This document shows, piece by piece, positions 6,351 to 13,934 of a stretch of DNA of 14,445 nt. The notes beneath the pieces were generated by a model. That model saw only the letters and a program-made list of their open reading frames with translations. It was not told where the DNA came from and did no database searches. The stretch comes from Actinomycetes bacterium (lineage in GTDB: Bacteria; Actinomycetota; Acidimicrobiia; Acidimicrobiales; Palsa-688). The DNA lies in assembly GCA_021816565.1 (NCBI GenBank), contig JAKAXN010000075.1, positions 1 to 14,445 on the forward strand, in the 5' to 3' direction. The number at the start of each line of letters is the position of its first letter. Within the stretch, counting starts at the first letter, position 1. Position numbers and translations under genes: made by a program.

Positions 6351-6968
6351 TTAGGGTCGCAGCGCCTGCCAGGCCCCGTCGGCCAGGGCCCGGGAAGCGG
6401 CGCCGGCCTTGCGGGCCGCCCGGGCGGCATCGATGAAGAGCTCGGCCCGCACCCAGTGGTGGAGCGGTCCGATCAGCAGGGCCACGACCACATCGAAAGG
6501 AAGACGCCGCAGTTGCCCGGCGCCCATCTGTCGGTCCAGCCAGGAATGGACGGTGGCCAGGAACTCGTCGTTGGCCCCGGTCAGGTCCGCAGGCACCCGG
6601 TCCGAGCGGTACCCGGCGAAGGGCTGCTGCAGGAGAAACGTGGCCTCCCGGGGGTGGTTTACCAACCAGTGCAGGTGGTACTCCACCGTGCCCCGGATGC
6701 CGGCCTCCGCCGGCGGGTCGGCGGCCAGGATGGGCCCGGCTCCGGACTGATAGGCGTTCAGCTCGGTGTAGTACAGCGTGGCTATCAGCTGATCCTTGGA
6801 CCCGAAGTGGTGGTAGAGGGTTCCCACGCTCACACCCGCCCGGGAGCAGACCTCATGGATGAACGTCTTGGACTCGCCCACCTCGATCAGCGCGCCCAGG
6901 GCCGCTTCGAGGATCTCGTGCCGGCGTTGTTCGGTGGATTCACGCCGCCGGCCGGGTTGGGACGCCAT
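6351..6968 (-). CDS. TetR/AcrR family transcriptional regulator
   Basis: 205 residues from the ATG at 6968. A GTG at 7016 in the same frame would add 16 residues encoded next to the repeat array and is less likely. Residues about 15-60 form the TetR DNA-binding domain (RRHEILEAALGALIEVGESK, then the helix-turn-helix FIHEVCSRAGVSVGTLYHHF and GSKDQL). The all-helical C-terminal ligand domain contains HLHWLVNHPREATFLLQQ and HHWVRAELF. Such proteins are usually ligand-released repressors. It converges on the HsaA-like gene, so control of that cluster is plausible. Its own upstream region holds six copies of TGAACAGTT in alternating orientation, an alternative candidate target. The Shine-Dalgarno sequence is weak (GGCAGGCAG). 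Confidence 0.85.
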   Translation of the reverse strand: MASQPGRRRESTEQRRHEILEAALGALIEVGESKTFIHEVCSRAGVSVGTLYHHFGSKDQLIATLYYTELNAYQSGAGPILAADPPAEAGIRGTVEYHLHWLVNHPREATFLLQQPFAGYRSDRVPADLTGANDEFLATVHSWLDRQMGAGQLRRLPFDVVVALLIGPLHHWVRAELFIDAARAARKAGAASRALADGAWQALRP

Positions 6969-7019
6969 CTGCCTGCCGAGTCTAGGAGCGGTCGGTCGGC
7001 GGGGCAGGAGGTGCACGGA

Positions 7020-7188
7020 AACTGTTCACTGAAGACCAGACGAGCGCGCCTGTGAACAGTTGACCCCCAGAAAACAGGGGTGAACTGTTCACGGAGGGAC
7101 GGGTCCGGCGACTCGTTGAACAGTTGACCCCCGAAAACGGGGGTGAACTGTTCACGGAGACCATCGTGACGGAATCCATTGAACAGTT
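7020..7188. repeat. 63-bp-period palindromic repeat array with variable spacers
   Basis: AACTGTTCA occurs at 7020, 7083 and 7146 (period 63 and 63) and its complement TGAACAGTT at 7053, 7117 and 7180 (period 64 and 63). This defines two full repeats, 7053-7091 (39 bp) and 7117-7154 (38 bp), and two outer 9-bp half-repeats at 7020-7028 and 7180-7188. Each full repeat is a hairpin: TGAACAGTTGACCCC pairs with GGGGTGAACTGTTCA except for one conserved G:G opposition, around a GAAAAC loop region. The second repeat forms CCCCCG-AAAA-CGGGGG at its tip. The three spacers (7029-7052, 7092-7116, 7155-7179) are 24, 25 and 25 bp and unlike each other apart from a short CGGAG/CTGAAG start. The array ends exactly at the stop codon of the AbiEi-like gene and lies upstream of the TetR gene. 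No cas or transposase gene is in the window. Confidence 0.85.
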
Positions 7189-8145
7189 TCAGTGGGCCGG
7201 TGGGCGCGGCGGGGGCGGCCCCGTCGGCTCGGACGTCCGGCGTACCAGGAGCCGGGCCGCGGTGGCCAGGATCTCGTGGTCCGACATGGCGGAGGTCACG
7301 TGGCCGGTCAGCCACCCGTGGGCAGCCAGCAGATTGTCCCGCCGCCGGTCCCGGTCGAATTTCGATCGTGACCGGGTGTGCACCGCCCACCCGTCGGACT
7401 CGAGGGCCACCCGGGCCTCGGGCCAGGCCACGTCGAGGACCAGCAACCGGCCGTCCAGGATCACCTGGTGCTGCACCTCGAACGGGGCCAGCGGCTCGAG
7501 CACGGCGATCACCCGGGCCTCGAGTGCGGAATCCGCTCCCGGCCGCTCCAGTCGCGACTCGACCAGGGCGTCCATGTAGGCGATCCCCGGCCGGCGACAG
7601 CTCCGGTCCAGGACCGCCCGGACCGAGTCGGCGTCGAGGGTCCGGGCTATGAGGGCCTCGTCGAAGATGGTGCCGATCAGCGGTTCGGGCAGCCCGGAGG
7701 CCAGGTCGACGAGGGTCCGGGCCGGGGTGGTGACGGCCACCCCGCGTACTTCCTGCACGTCATGGGGGCCGAGGTCGCGCACCCGGTGGACGCACACCCC
7801 CTCCATCCGGGAGTTTCGGGGGTAGCGGACGCTGATCTCGGCTTCGGGGCGGGCCGCCACCGGGGCGAAGCGGTGGATGCGGGCCGCCGTAGTGTGCGAC
7901 AGGGCGGCCGACGGGCCGGCCAGCAGCCCGACGGCCACGACGTGCTGCCAGGGCGTGGGCGTGCGGCCGACCGCCCAGGCTCCCCGCCGTACCGGCACCA
8001 GCCAGCCCCGCACGGCCAGTCTCCGCAGCACCCCCTCGGATACACCCTGCGAGCGCAGCTGGCTGGACAGGACCACCCCGTGCTGGCGGTCAGCCAGGCG
8101 CAGCACGCCCGGCACACCGCCAACCGGCACACCACCGGAAGTCAC
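7189..8145 (-). CDS. AbiEi-type antitoxin-domain / DUF559 nuclease-like protein
   Basis: Up to 318 residues. Residues about 14-62 (VLRLADRQHGVVLSSQLRSQ, then VLRRLAVRGWLVPVRRGAWAV) match the winged-helix domain of AbiEi antitoxins. The middle (about 66-205) resembles the AbiEi C-terminal region, with TTPARTLVDLAS. The end (about 205-285) has a DUF559/Vsr-like nuclease pattern: SALEARV (206-212), LDVAWPE with D238, ALESDGWAVH with E249 and D251, and FDRDRRRDNLL. The PD-(D/E)xK-type acidic residues appear present. This two-part architecture is common as single genes in actinomycetes and has no established function. No AbiEii toxin gene adjoins. The start is uncertain: GTG 8145 lacks a Shine-Dalgarno sequence and lies in a palindrome, and GTG 8106, just before the conserved domain, is a good alternative. 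It follows nuoN by 22 nt on the same strand. Confidence 0.72.
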   Translation of the reverse strand: MTSGGVPVGGVPGVLRLADRQHGVVLSSQLRSQGVSEGVLRRLAVRGWLVPVRRGAWAVGRTPTPWQHVVAVGLLAGPSAALSHTTAARIHRFAPVAARPEAEISVRYPRNSRMEGVCVHRVRDLGPHDVQEVRGVAVTTPARTLVDLASGLPEPLIGTIFDEALIARTLDADSVRAVLDRSCRRPGIAYMDALVESRLERPGADSALEARVIAVLEPLAPFEVQHQVILDGRLLVLDVAWPEARVALESDGWAVHTRSRSKFDRDRRRDNLLAAHGWLTGHVTSAMSDHEILATAARLLVRRTSEPTGPPPPRPPAH

Positions 8146-8167
8146 ATCATGAAACTACATGACGTGA
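8142..8167. repeat. 26-bp imperfect palindrome between nuoN and the AbiEi-like gene
   Basis: Arms TCACATCATG (8142-8151) and CATGACGTGA (8158-8167) pair at 9 of 10 positions around AAACTA. It fills the gap between the nuoN stop and the downstream GTG. Read on the minus strand, a -10-like TGTAAT (8167-8172) immediately precedes it. It could be the operator of the AbiEi-like gene (AbiEi proteins are known to autoregulate through inverted repeats), or an RNA hairpin ending the nuo transcript. There is no U-tract. Confidence 0.5.
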
Positions 8168-10009
8168 TTACAGGAGACTAGTGGCCGCCTTGGCGAAGTC
8201 GATGGCGAACGAGGACACCCCGGCGGCGATGGTGAACGCCACGCTGACCAACAGCACCGCGGCCACGGCCACCGGCACCGGCTGGACCGGGGCGGCAGCC
8301 TCCTCCAGCAGGTCGGGGGCGACGGCCGAGGCCCCGTCGAGGTTGGCCACCGGCTCCAGGCCGGCGCCGAACACGTCTTCCTCGGTGTCGACCGCCACCG
8401 CCGTCGGCGCCGCGCTCGGAGAATCAGAAGCCGAAGCAGAGGATCCGGGGATCGGCCCCCCGTCGGCACCGACCACGGCGCCCACCGGAGCGGCCGCCAC
8501 GCCGCCCTGCCCCGACGACGCCGACGACGCCGAGGAAGCGCCCAGCCCGGCCGGGTCGACACCGGGACCGCCGCTGTACATGAGCAGGGCGACCCGCAGG
8601 TAGAAGAAGGCGGCGATGGCGGCCGCCAGCATGGCGATGACCGCCAGCCAGTACTGGCCCCGCTCCACCGACGCCTGGATGACATAGAACTTGGCGAGGA
8701 AGCCGCTGGTGAACGGCACGCCGGCCTGGGCCAGCAGCAGGACCAGCATGGCGGCCGCCAGGAGGGGCTGGCGCCGGCCCAGGCCCCGGATGGCGGCCAG
8801 GTCGTTGCGGGCCTCGCCGCGGCCCTGGACGACCTGGAGCACGGCGAAGGTGCCGATGACCACGAAGCTGTAGGTGAACAGGTAGAACAGCGCCCCGGAG
8901 GTGCCGGTCTTCGTTCCGGCCTGCAGGCCCACCAGGATGTAGCCGGCCTGGCTGATCGACGAGTAGGCCAGCATGCGCTTGAGGTCCTTCTGGGCGATGG
9001 CCACCACGGAGCCGACCACCAGGGTGAGCACGGCGATCAACCAGATGATGGGCCGCCACACGGACTGCTGGGTGGTCAGCGCCTCGGTCAGGATGCGCAG
9101 CAGCCCGGCGAAGCCGGCCGCCTTGGCCACCGCCGCCATGTACCCGGTGAAGGGGGTGGGCGAGCCCTGGTACACGTCCGGGGTCCAGTAGTGGAACGGG
9201 ACGGCGGCCACCTTGAAGCCGAGGCCCACGATGAGGAGGGCCATGCCGGCCAGGAGGATGCCGTTGTTGGCCAGCACGTTCTTGGACAGGAAGTCACCGA
9301 TGAGCACGAACTCGGTGGACCCGGTGGCGCCGTAGACCAGGGCGATGCCGTACAGGAACAGCGCCGAGGAGAACGAGCCCAGGATGAAGTACTTGAGGCC
9401 GGCCTCCCCGGACTGGGTGCGGCGCCGGTGGTAGGCGGCCATCACGTACAGGGCGATCGACATGATCTCGAGCCCGAGGAACAACATGATCAGGCTGCCG
9501 GACTCGGCCATCAGCATGGCTCCGGTGGCCGCCATGAGCATCAGGACGTACGCCTCGACCCCGTCCAGGCCCTCCCGCCGCAGGTAGCTGTCGGCGGTCA
9601 TGGCCCCGAGGAGGGTGGCCGCGCAGATGAGAATGAGGAACAGCGCCGAGAACCGGTCGTAGAAGATCTGCCCGCCGATCTGGACGGTGCCGGAACCGTT
9701 GCCGATGTCGTACCACTCCCAGATGGAGGCGGCCAGGCCCAGCGCCGAGATGACCGTGGTCAGGAACGGGTAGAGGCCGGGTCGGGACCGCTTGGAGAGC
9801 ACGGCGGAGACGGCCAGGAGGACCAGGGCGCCGATGGCGAAGATGATGACGGGGAGGATGCTGCGGTAGGCGACCGAGATGTGCAGCGAGTTGGGGGCGC
9901 TGCACAGGCCCTGGACCTTGATGCCGCCCGGGGCGATCTGGCACCCGCTGTTGCCGCCGGTGGTCTGGGCCGGCAGGGACCCGGTGGACAGGAGAAGGCT
10001 GGCGATCAT
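8168..10009 (-). CDS. nuoN: NADH-quinone oxidoreductase subunit N, with C-terminal insertion
   Basis: 613 residues, an antiporter-like proton-pumping subunit of the complex I membrane arm. The ATG overlaps the nuoM stop as ATGA. Conserved features are Glu181 in MLFLGLEIMSIALYVMA, Lys206 in GLKYFILGSFSSA, Lys266 in LGFKVAAVPFHYWTPDVYQG, the QKDLKRMLAYSSISQAGYI loop, and a lysine in GFLAKFYV (about 442). Typical NuoN proteins have about 480-530 residues. The excess is a low-complexity Ala/Ser/Gly/Pro segment with an acidic patch (residues about 480-573) between the helix ending LRVALLMYS and the final helix, PVAVAAVLLVSVAFTIAAG. The N-terminus also has a soluble stretch with two Cys (23 and 36) before the first helix. 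It is the last nuo gene. An AbiEi-like gene follows after 22 nt. Confidence 0.95.
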   Translation of the reverse strand: MIASLLLSTGSLPAQTTGGNSGCQIAPGGIKVQGLCSAPNSLHISVAYRSILPVIIFAIGALVLLAVSAVLSKRSRPGLYPFLTTVISALGLAASIWEWYDIGNGSGTVQIGGQIFYDRFSALFLILICAATLLGAMTADSYLRREGLDGVEAYVLMLMAATGAMLMAESGSLIMLFLGLEIMSIALYVMAAYHRRRTQSGEAGLKYFILGSFSSALFLYGIALVYGATGSTEFVLIGDFLSKNVLANNGILLAGMALLIVGLGFKVAAVPFHYWTPDVYQGSPTPFTGYMAAVAKAAGFAGLLRILTEALTTQQSVWRPIIWLIAVLTLVVGSVVAIAQKDLKRMLAYSSISQAGYILVGLQAGTKTGTSGALFYLFTYSFVVIGTFAVLQVVQGRGEARNDLAAIRGLGRRQPLLAAAMLVLLLAQAGVPFTSGFLAKFYVIQASVERGQYWLAVIAMLAAAIAAFFYLRVALLMYSGGPGVDPAGLGASSASSASSGQGGVAAAPVGAVVGADGGPIPGSSASASDSPSAAPTAVAVDTEEDVFGAGLEPVANLDGASAVAPDLLEEAAAPVQPVPVAVAAVLLVSVAFTIAAGVSSFAIDFAKAATSLL

Positions 10010-11682
10010 CGGGCACCTCGGGGAGCGGCGGACGCTGCTGGGGCGGCGGATGCTGCTGGGGCGGCGGCCGGGTGACCGGCGGTGCGGACAGCCGCCGTGC
10101 TGCGGTAGTTGCCGTCGACGTTCTGGTTGGCGGGCACGGTGTAGGTGACGGCGTGGGGGCCGGGCTCGGGCACCCCGGCGTTGGGCGCCACGTGGGCCAC
10201 GTGGCTGAGCAGGACCTCCACCGAGGGGGTGACCCGGTCGAGGAACGGCTTGGGGTAGACCCCGAGGAACACGATCCCGGCGAGCAGCGGCGCCACCGCC
10301 CCGATCTCCTTCCAGGAGATGTCACGGACGTTCTCGTTGCCCTCGACCAGAGGCCCGTGGAACGTCCGCTGGTAGGCCCACAGCAGGTACACGGCCACCG
10401 ACACCACGCCGACGGTGGCAACCACGGCCCACCACCGGTGGGTGACGAACGTGCCGACCAGGACCAGGAACTCGCCGACGAACCCGTTGAGCCCGGGCAG
10501 CCCCACGGCGCTCATGACCACGGCCAGGAAGATGGCTCCGAGGATGGGGGCGGACTTGGCGATGCCGCCCAGGTCACGGAAGCGCAGGGTGCCCCGCCGC
10601 TCCCACAGCACGCCGACCAGGAAGAACAGGGCCCCGGTGGTCAGGCCGTGGTTGACCATCTCGAGCACGCCGCCCGTGACGCCCTGGGAGCTGAAGGCGA
10701 AGAAGCCCAGCACGATGAACGCCACGTCCACGATCGACGCGTAGGCCACCAGACGCTTCAGGTCCTTCTGCATCACGGTGATGAACGATCCGTAGACGAT
10801 GCCGACGGTCGCCAGTGTGAGCAGCACCGGTGCCATGTCGGCCGCCCCCCGGGGCAGCAGGTAGATGCCCAGGCGCAGGAGCCCGTAGGCGCCCAGCTTG
10901 AACAGGATCCCGGCCAGGATCATGGACCCGGCGGTGGGAGCCTCGGTGTAGGTGTCGGGCAGCCAGCTGTGGAACGGCACGAGCGGGATCTTGACGGCGA
11001 AGGCCACGGCGAAGCCGCAGAAGATCAGCACCTGGTCCGCGTGGGGGAGGCTGCTGGCGATGCGGGCCAGGGTGATCAGGTCGAAGGTCTGGTGCCCGCC
11101 ATTGTGGGGGGCCGCCAGCAGCACCAGGGCCAGGATGGCCACGAAGAGGAACGCCGACCCGGCGAAGGTGTAGATGAAGAACTTCATGGCCGCGTAGTTG
11201 CGCCGCAGGCCGCCCCAGCGGGCCACCAGGAAGTACCCGGGTACCAGCGTGACCTCGAACATCACGAAGAACACGAACAGGTCCAGCGACAGGAACGTCC
11301 CCATGCACGCCGCCTCGAGCAGCAGCATCCAGGCCATGAACTCCCGGGTGTTGCCCCGCAGGGACGGCCCGAACATGGCCACCGGGAACAGCAGCGACGT
11401 CATGGCCACCAGGAACAGGGATATGCCGTCCACGCCGAGGGCCCAGTTGATACCGAACGCCCCTATCCAGGAGTGGGAGCTGACGAACTGGAACCCGGCC
11501 TGGCCTACCGGGAAGTCTGCGGCCATCCAGATGACGAAGCCGAACTCCACCACCGCGAACGCCAGGCCGATCGGCCGGGCCAGCTTCGACTCGGCGCTGC
11601 GGGGGATCAGCATCGACACGATGGCCCCGGCCAGGGGCAGGAAGACGATGATGTTGAGGATGGGTATGGACGCGGTCTTCAA
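10006..11682 (-). CDS. nuoM: NADH-quinone oxidoreductase subunit M
   Basis: 558 residues, the middle antiporter-like subunit of the complex I membrane arm. The start is TTG at 11682, with GGGAG 8 nt upstream inside the nuoL end. No ATG or GTG is available near the conserved first helix (IPILNIIVFLPLAGAIVSML). Key residues are Glu143 in FVMFEVTLVPGYFLVARWGG and Lys231 in AFAVKIPLVPFHSWLPD, which correspond to the channel Glu and Lys of E. coli NuoM. The TEAPTAGSMILAG and MQKDLKRLVAYASI blocks are present. Residues about 500-558 form a hydrophilic tail ending in Ala/Pro repeats (AAPAASAAPAASAAP), encoded by an imperfect 18-bp tandem repeat. The gene lies 4 nt after nuoL, and its TGA overlaps nuoN's ATG. 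Confidence 0.95.
   Translation of the reverse strand: MKTASIPILNIIVFLPLAGAIVSMLIPRSAESKLARPIGLAFAVVEFGFVIWMAADFPVGQAGFQFVSSHSWIGAFGINWALGVDGISLFLVAMTSLLFPVAMFGPSLRGNTREFMAWMLLLEAACMGTFLSLDLFVFFVMFEVTLVPGYFLVARWGGLRRNYAAMKFFIYTFAGSAFLFVAILALVLLAAPHNGGHQTFDLITLARIASSLPHADQVLIFCGFAVAFAVKIPLVPFHSWLPDTYTEAPTAGSMILAGILFKLGAYGLLRLGIYLLPRGAADMAPVLLTLATVGIVYGSFITVMQKDLKRLVAYASIVDVAFIVLGFFAFSSQGVTGGVLEMVNHGLTTGALFFLVGVLWERRGTLRFRDLGGIAKSAPILGAIFLAVVMSAVGLPGLNGFVGEFLVLVGTFVTHRWWAVVATVGVVSVAVYLLWAYQRTFHGPLVEGNENVRDISWKEIGAVAPLLAGIVFLGVYPKPFLDRVTPSVEVLLSHVAHVAPNAGVPEPGPHAVTYTVPANQNVDGNYRSTAAVRTAGHPAAAPAASAAPAASAAPRGAR
10032..10067. repeat. Two 18-bp tandem copies in the nuoM 3' end
   Basis: 10032-10049 and 10050-10067 are identical except for one base. 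They encode the six-residue Ala/Ser/Pro repeats of the NuoM C-terminal tail. The repeat length keeps the frame, so copy-number change would only alter tail length. Confidence 0.75.
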
Positions 11683-11686
11683 AGGG

Positions 11687-13618
11687 TCAGCTCCCGGCCC
11701 GCAGGGACACGTAGAAGAGGATGGCGACCGCTCCGACCCCGATACCGAGGGCGTAGTTGCGGACGTAGCCGGTCTGGATCCGGCGTAGCTGGCGGCCGCT
11801 CTGGGCGGCCAGGCGGGCGGTGCCGTTGACCAGGCCGTCCACCCAGCGGGCGTCGACCACGAAGCTGGCGGCGCTGGCCAGGGCGGCGAGGGGCCCGGAG
11901 ACGGTGGCCGACACGGTGTCGTCGATGTACCAGCCGCGAGCCAGGACGGCCGGTTCCAGGGCTGGCCGGTAGACGTGTCGGCGCCAGGCGCCGATGCCGG
12001 CGAACAGCCCGCCGAAGGCGAACACCGCGGCGACCGTCCCGATGATCCACTTGGTGCCGGTGGCCACCGTGAAGGGGGTGGCGACGGTGGCGGGGAACAG
12101 CGGGGCCAGCCACTTGTTGAGGAAGTCCAGCCCGCCGAATGGGGCGTTGATCAGCCAGCCGATGCACGACGCCACGCCCAGGATGATGAGCGGGACGGTC
12201 ATGGTGAAGGGGGCCTCGTGGGGCTGGCCGCCGTGGGCTCCGGCGTGGCCGTGGCCGGCCGCTCCGTGCTCGGCGGCGTGGTCGCTCCAGCGGGCCTCCC
12301 CGTAGAAGACCAGCATCACCTGCCGGCTCATGTAGTAGGCGGTGAGGAAGGCGGTGAGCACGCCCACCGCCCACAGGGCCGGGCTCTTGTGCCAGGCCGC
12401 CGCCAGGACGGTGTCCTTGGACCAGAACCCGTCGAACGGCGGTATGGCGGCCAGCGCCAGGTATCCGATCATGAACGCCGGGTAGGTGATGGGCAGGTAC
12501 TTTCGCAGACCGCCCATCCGCTTCATGTCCTGCTCGTCGTGCAGGGCGTGGATCACCGCCCCGGCCGAGAGGAACAGCAGGGCCTTGAAGAAGGCGTGCA
12601 TGACGGTGTGGTAGATGCCGGCCTGGTAGTCGCCGGATCCCTCGGCCAGGAACATGTAGCCCAGCTGGGAGATGGTGGAGTAGGCGAGGACCTTCTTGAT
12701 GTCGTTCTGGTTGCAGGCGATGGTGGCGGCCAGCAGGGCGGTCGCCGCACCGATCGAGGCGATGAGCCACTGGGCGGATGAGCTGAAGTGGATGATGGGG
12801 GCGCTGCGGGCCACCAGGTAGATGCCTGCGGTCACCATGGTGGCGGCGTGGATCAGCGCCGACACCGGGGTGGGGCCCTCCATGGCGTCGGCCAGCCACA
12901 TGTAGAGCGGGATCTGCGCCGACTTGGCCACGGCCCCGAGGAACAGCATGAGGGCCAGGCCGGTGGCGGTGGCCCCGGCCAGGGTGGAGTGGCCGCCGAT
13001 CAGGGGGGCCAGCACCGTGGAGTAGTTGAACGACCCGAAGTGCTGGAACATCAGGAACAGGGCGATCATGAAGCCGAAGTCGCCGACCCGGTTGGTGACG
13101 AAGGCCTTCTTGGCCGCCACCGCGGCGCTCTCCCGCTCGAACCAGAAGCCGACCAGGCCGTAGGAGCAGAAGCCCACTCCCTCCCAGCCGAGGAAGCTGA
13201 AGAGGTAGTTGTTGGCCAGCACCAGGACCACCATCGAGAACACGAAGGCGTTGAGGTAGAAGAAGAACCGGCTGAAGCTCGGGTCGCCCTTCATGTAGCC
13301 GATGGAGTACATCGTGATGAGGGTCCCGACGCCGGTGACGAACAGCGCCCACAGGATCGACAGCGGGTCGAGCTGCAGCCCGAAGTTGACGTGCAGGTTG
13401 GACACCGGCATCCAGGTGAAGATGTTCTTCTCCACCGTCCGCTCGGCGGCCGGCCGCCCCAGCTGGGTGAAGTACACCACGGCGGTGGCCACGAAGGCCC
13501 CGGCCGACATCAGCGTGGCCAGCCAGCCCGAAACGGGGTCCAGGATGCGCCGGCCGCCGAAGAGGAGGATGACGGCGCCGAGCAGCGGCAGCGCGACTAT
13601 TGCGTAAGCGGCGTTCAC
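11687..13618 (-). CDS. nuoL: NADH-quinone oxidoreductase subunit L
   Basis: 643 residues, the distal antiporter-like subunit with the long lateral helix of complex I. The start is GTG at 13618, 10 nt after the nuoK stop, with no clear Shine-Dalgarno sequence, so translation may depend on coupling. Channel residues are visible: Glu146 in FLGWEGVGFCSY, Lys232 in GAVAKSAQIPLYMWLADAME and Lys401 in PPFDGFWSKD, equivalent by position to E. coli E144, K229 and K399. The blocks MEGPTPVSALIHAATMVTAG and HAFFKALLFLSAG are intact. A His-rich loop with six His lies at residues 446-467, after EARWSD. The C-terminal region (about 560-643) carries the amphipathic lateral segment and a last helix (GIGVGAVAILFYVSL). 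nuoM follows after 4 nt. Confidence 0.95.
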   Translation of the reverse strand: MNAAYAIVALPLLGAVILLFGGRRILDPVSGWLATLMSAGAFVATAVVYFTQLGRPAAERTVEKNIFTWMPVSNLHVNFGLQLDPLSILWALFVTGVGTLITMYSIGYMKGDPSFSRFFFYLNAFVFSMVVLVLANNYLFSFLGWEGVGFCSYGLVGFWFERESAAVAAKKAFVTNRVGDFGFMIALFLMFQHFGSFNYSTVLAPLIGGHSTLAGATATGLALMLFLGAVAKSAQIPLYMWLADAMEGPTPVSALIHAATMVTAGIYLVARSAPIIHFSSSAQWLIASIGAATALLAATIACNQNDIKKVLAYSTISQLGYMFLAEGSGDYQAGIYHTVMHAFFKALLFLSAGAVIHALHDEQDMKRMGGLRKYLPITYPAFMIGYLALAAIPPFDGFWSKDTVLAAAWHKSPALWAVGVLTAFLTAYYMSRQVMLVFYGEARWSDHAAEHGAAGHGHAGAHGGQPHEAPFTMTVPLIILGVASCIGWLINAPFGGLDFLNKWLAPLFPATVATPFTVATGTKWIIGTVAAVFAFGGLFAGIGAWRRHVYRPALEPAVLARGWYIDDTVSATVSGPLAALASAASFVVDARWVDGLVNGTARLAAQSGRQLRRIQTGYVRNYALGIGVGAVAILFYVSLRAGS

Positions 13619-13628
13619 TGGTTCGGGA

Positions 13629-13934
13629 TCAGCCCTTCAGGATGTGGATGTCGTCGGCGGTCGCCGCGGCCCGGCGGCGGAACATGGCCACGATGATGGC
13701 CAGCCCGACCACTACCTCTGCGGCGGCCACCACCAGCACGAAGAACACGTCGACCTGTCCGCCCACGTCGTTCAGCAGCCGGGCGAAGGTCACGAAGGTC
13801 AGGTTGACGGCGTTGAGCATGAGCTCGATGCACATGAACATGACCAGCACGTTGCGGCGCACCAGGAGCCCGGTGGCGCCGACCAGGAACAGGACGGCGG
13901 CCAGGATCAGGTACCACGCGGCGGGAACGCTCAT
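13629..13934 (-). CDS. nuoK: NADH-quinone oxidoreductase subunit K
   Basis: 101 residues with three transmembrane helices (about 5-24, 29-52 and 61-85), the normal size for NuoK (related to MrpC/MnhC). The two functionally important membrane glutamates are present, Glu37 in [12 protein letters not shown] and Glu73 in [11 protein letters not shown], matching E. coli E36 and E72. The last 15 residues are a basic/acidic cytoplasmic tail ([16 protein letters not shown]). The ATG at 13932-13934 overlaps the nuoJ stop as ATGA. nuoL starts 10 nt after its TGA. No anomaly is seen. Confidence 0.96.
   Translation of the reverse strand: MSVPAAWYLILAAVLFLVGATGLLVRRNVLVMFMCIELMLNAVNLTFVTFARLLNDVGGQVDVFFVLVVAAAEVVVGLAIIVAMFRRRAAATADDIHILKG

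Noticed and set aside
7020..7188. A true CRISPR array
   Set aside because: Only two full repeats, strongly self-complementary over almost their full length, with symmetrical half-repeats at the ends, short 24-25-bp spacers and no cas gene in the window. I keep it as a repeat array of unknown type.
6887..7390. Open frame on the minus strand giving repeated peptides (LREQFTPVF) through the array
   Set aside because: The 63-bp period is a multiple of three, so repeats stay in frame by arithmetic. The frame overlaps the ends of both the TetR and AbiEi-like genes and has no start signal.
10072..11829. Long plus-strand open frame of 585 codons opposite nuoM
   Set aside because: It is very rich in His, Gln, Gly, Asp and Glu with no domain pattern. 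It is the complement of a firmly identified nuoM gene in GC-rich DNA.
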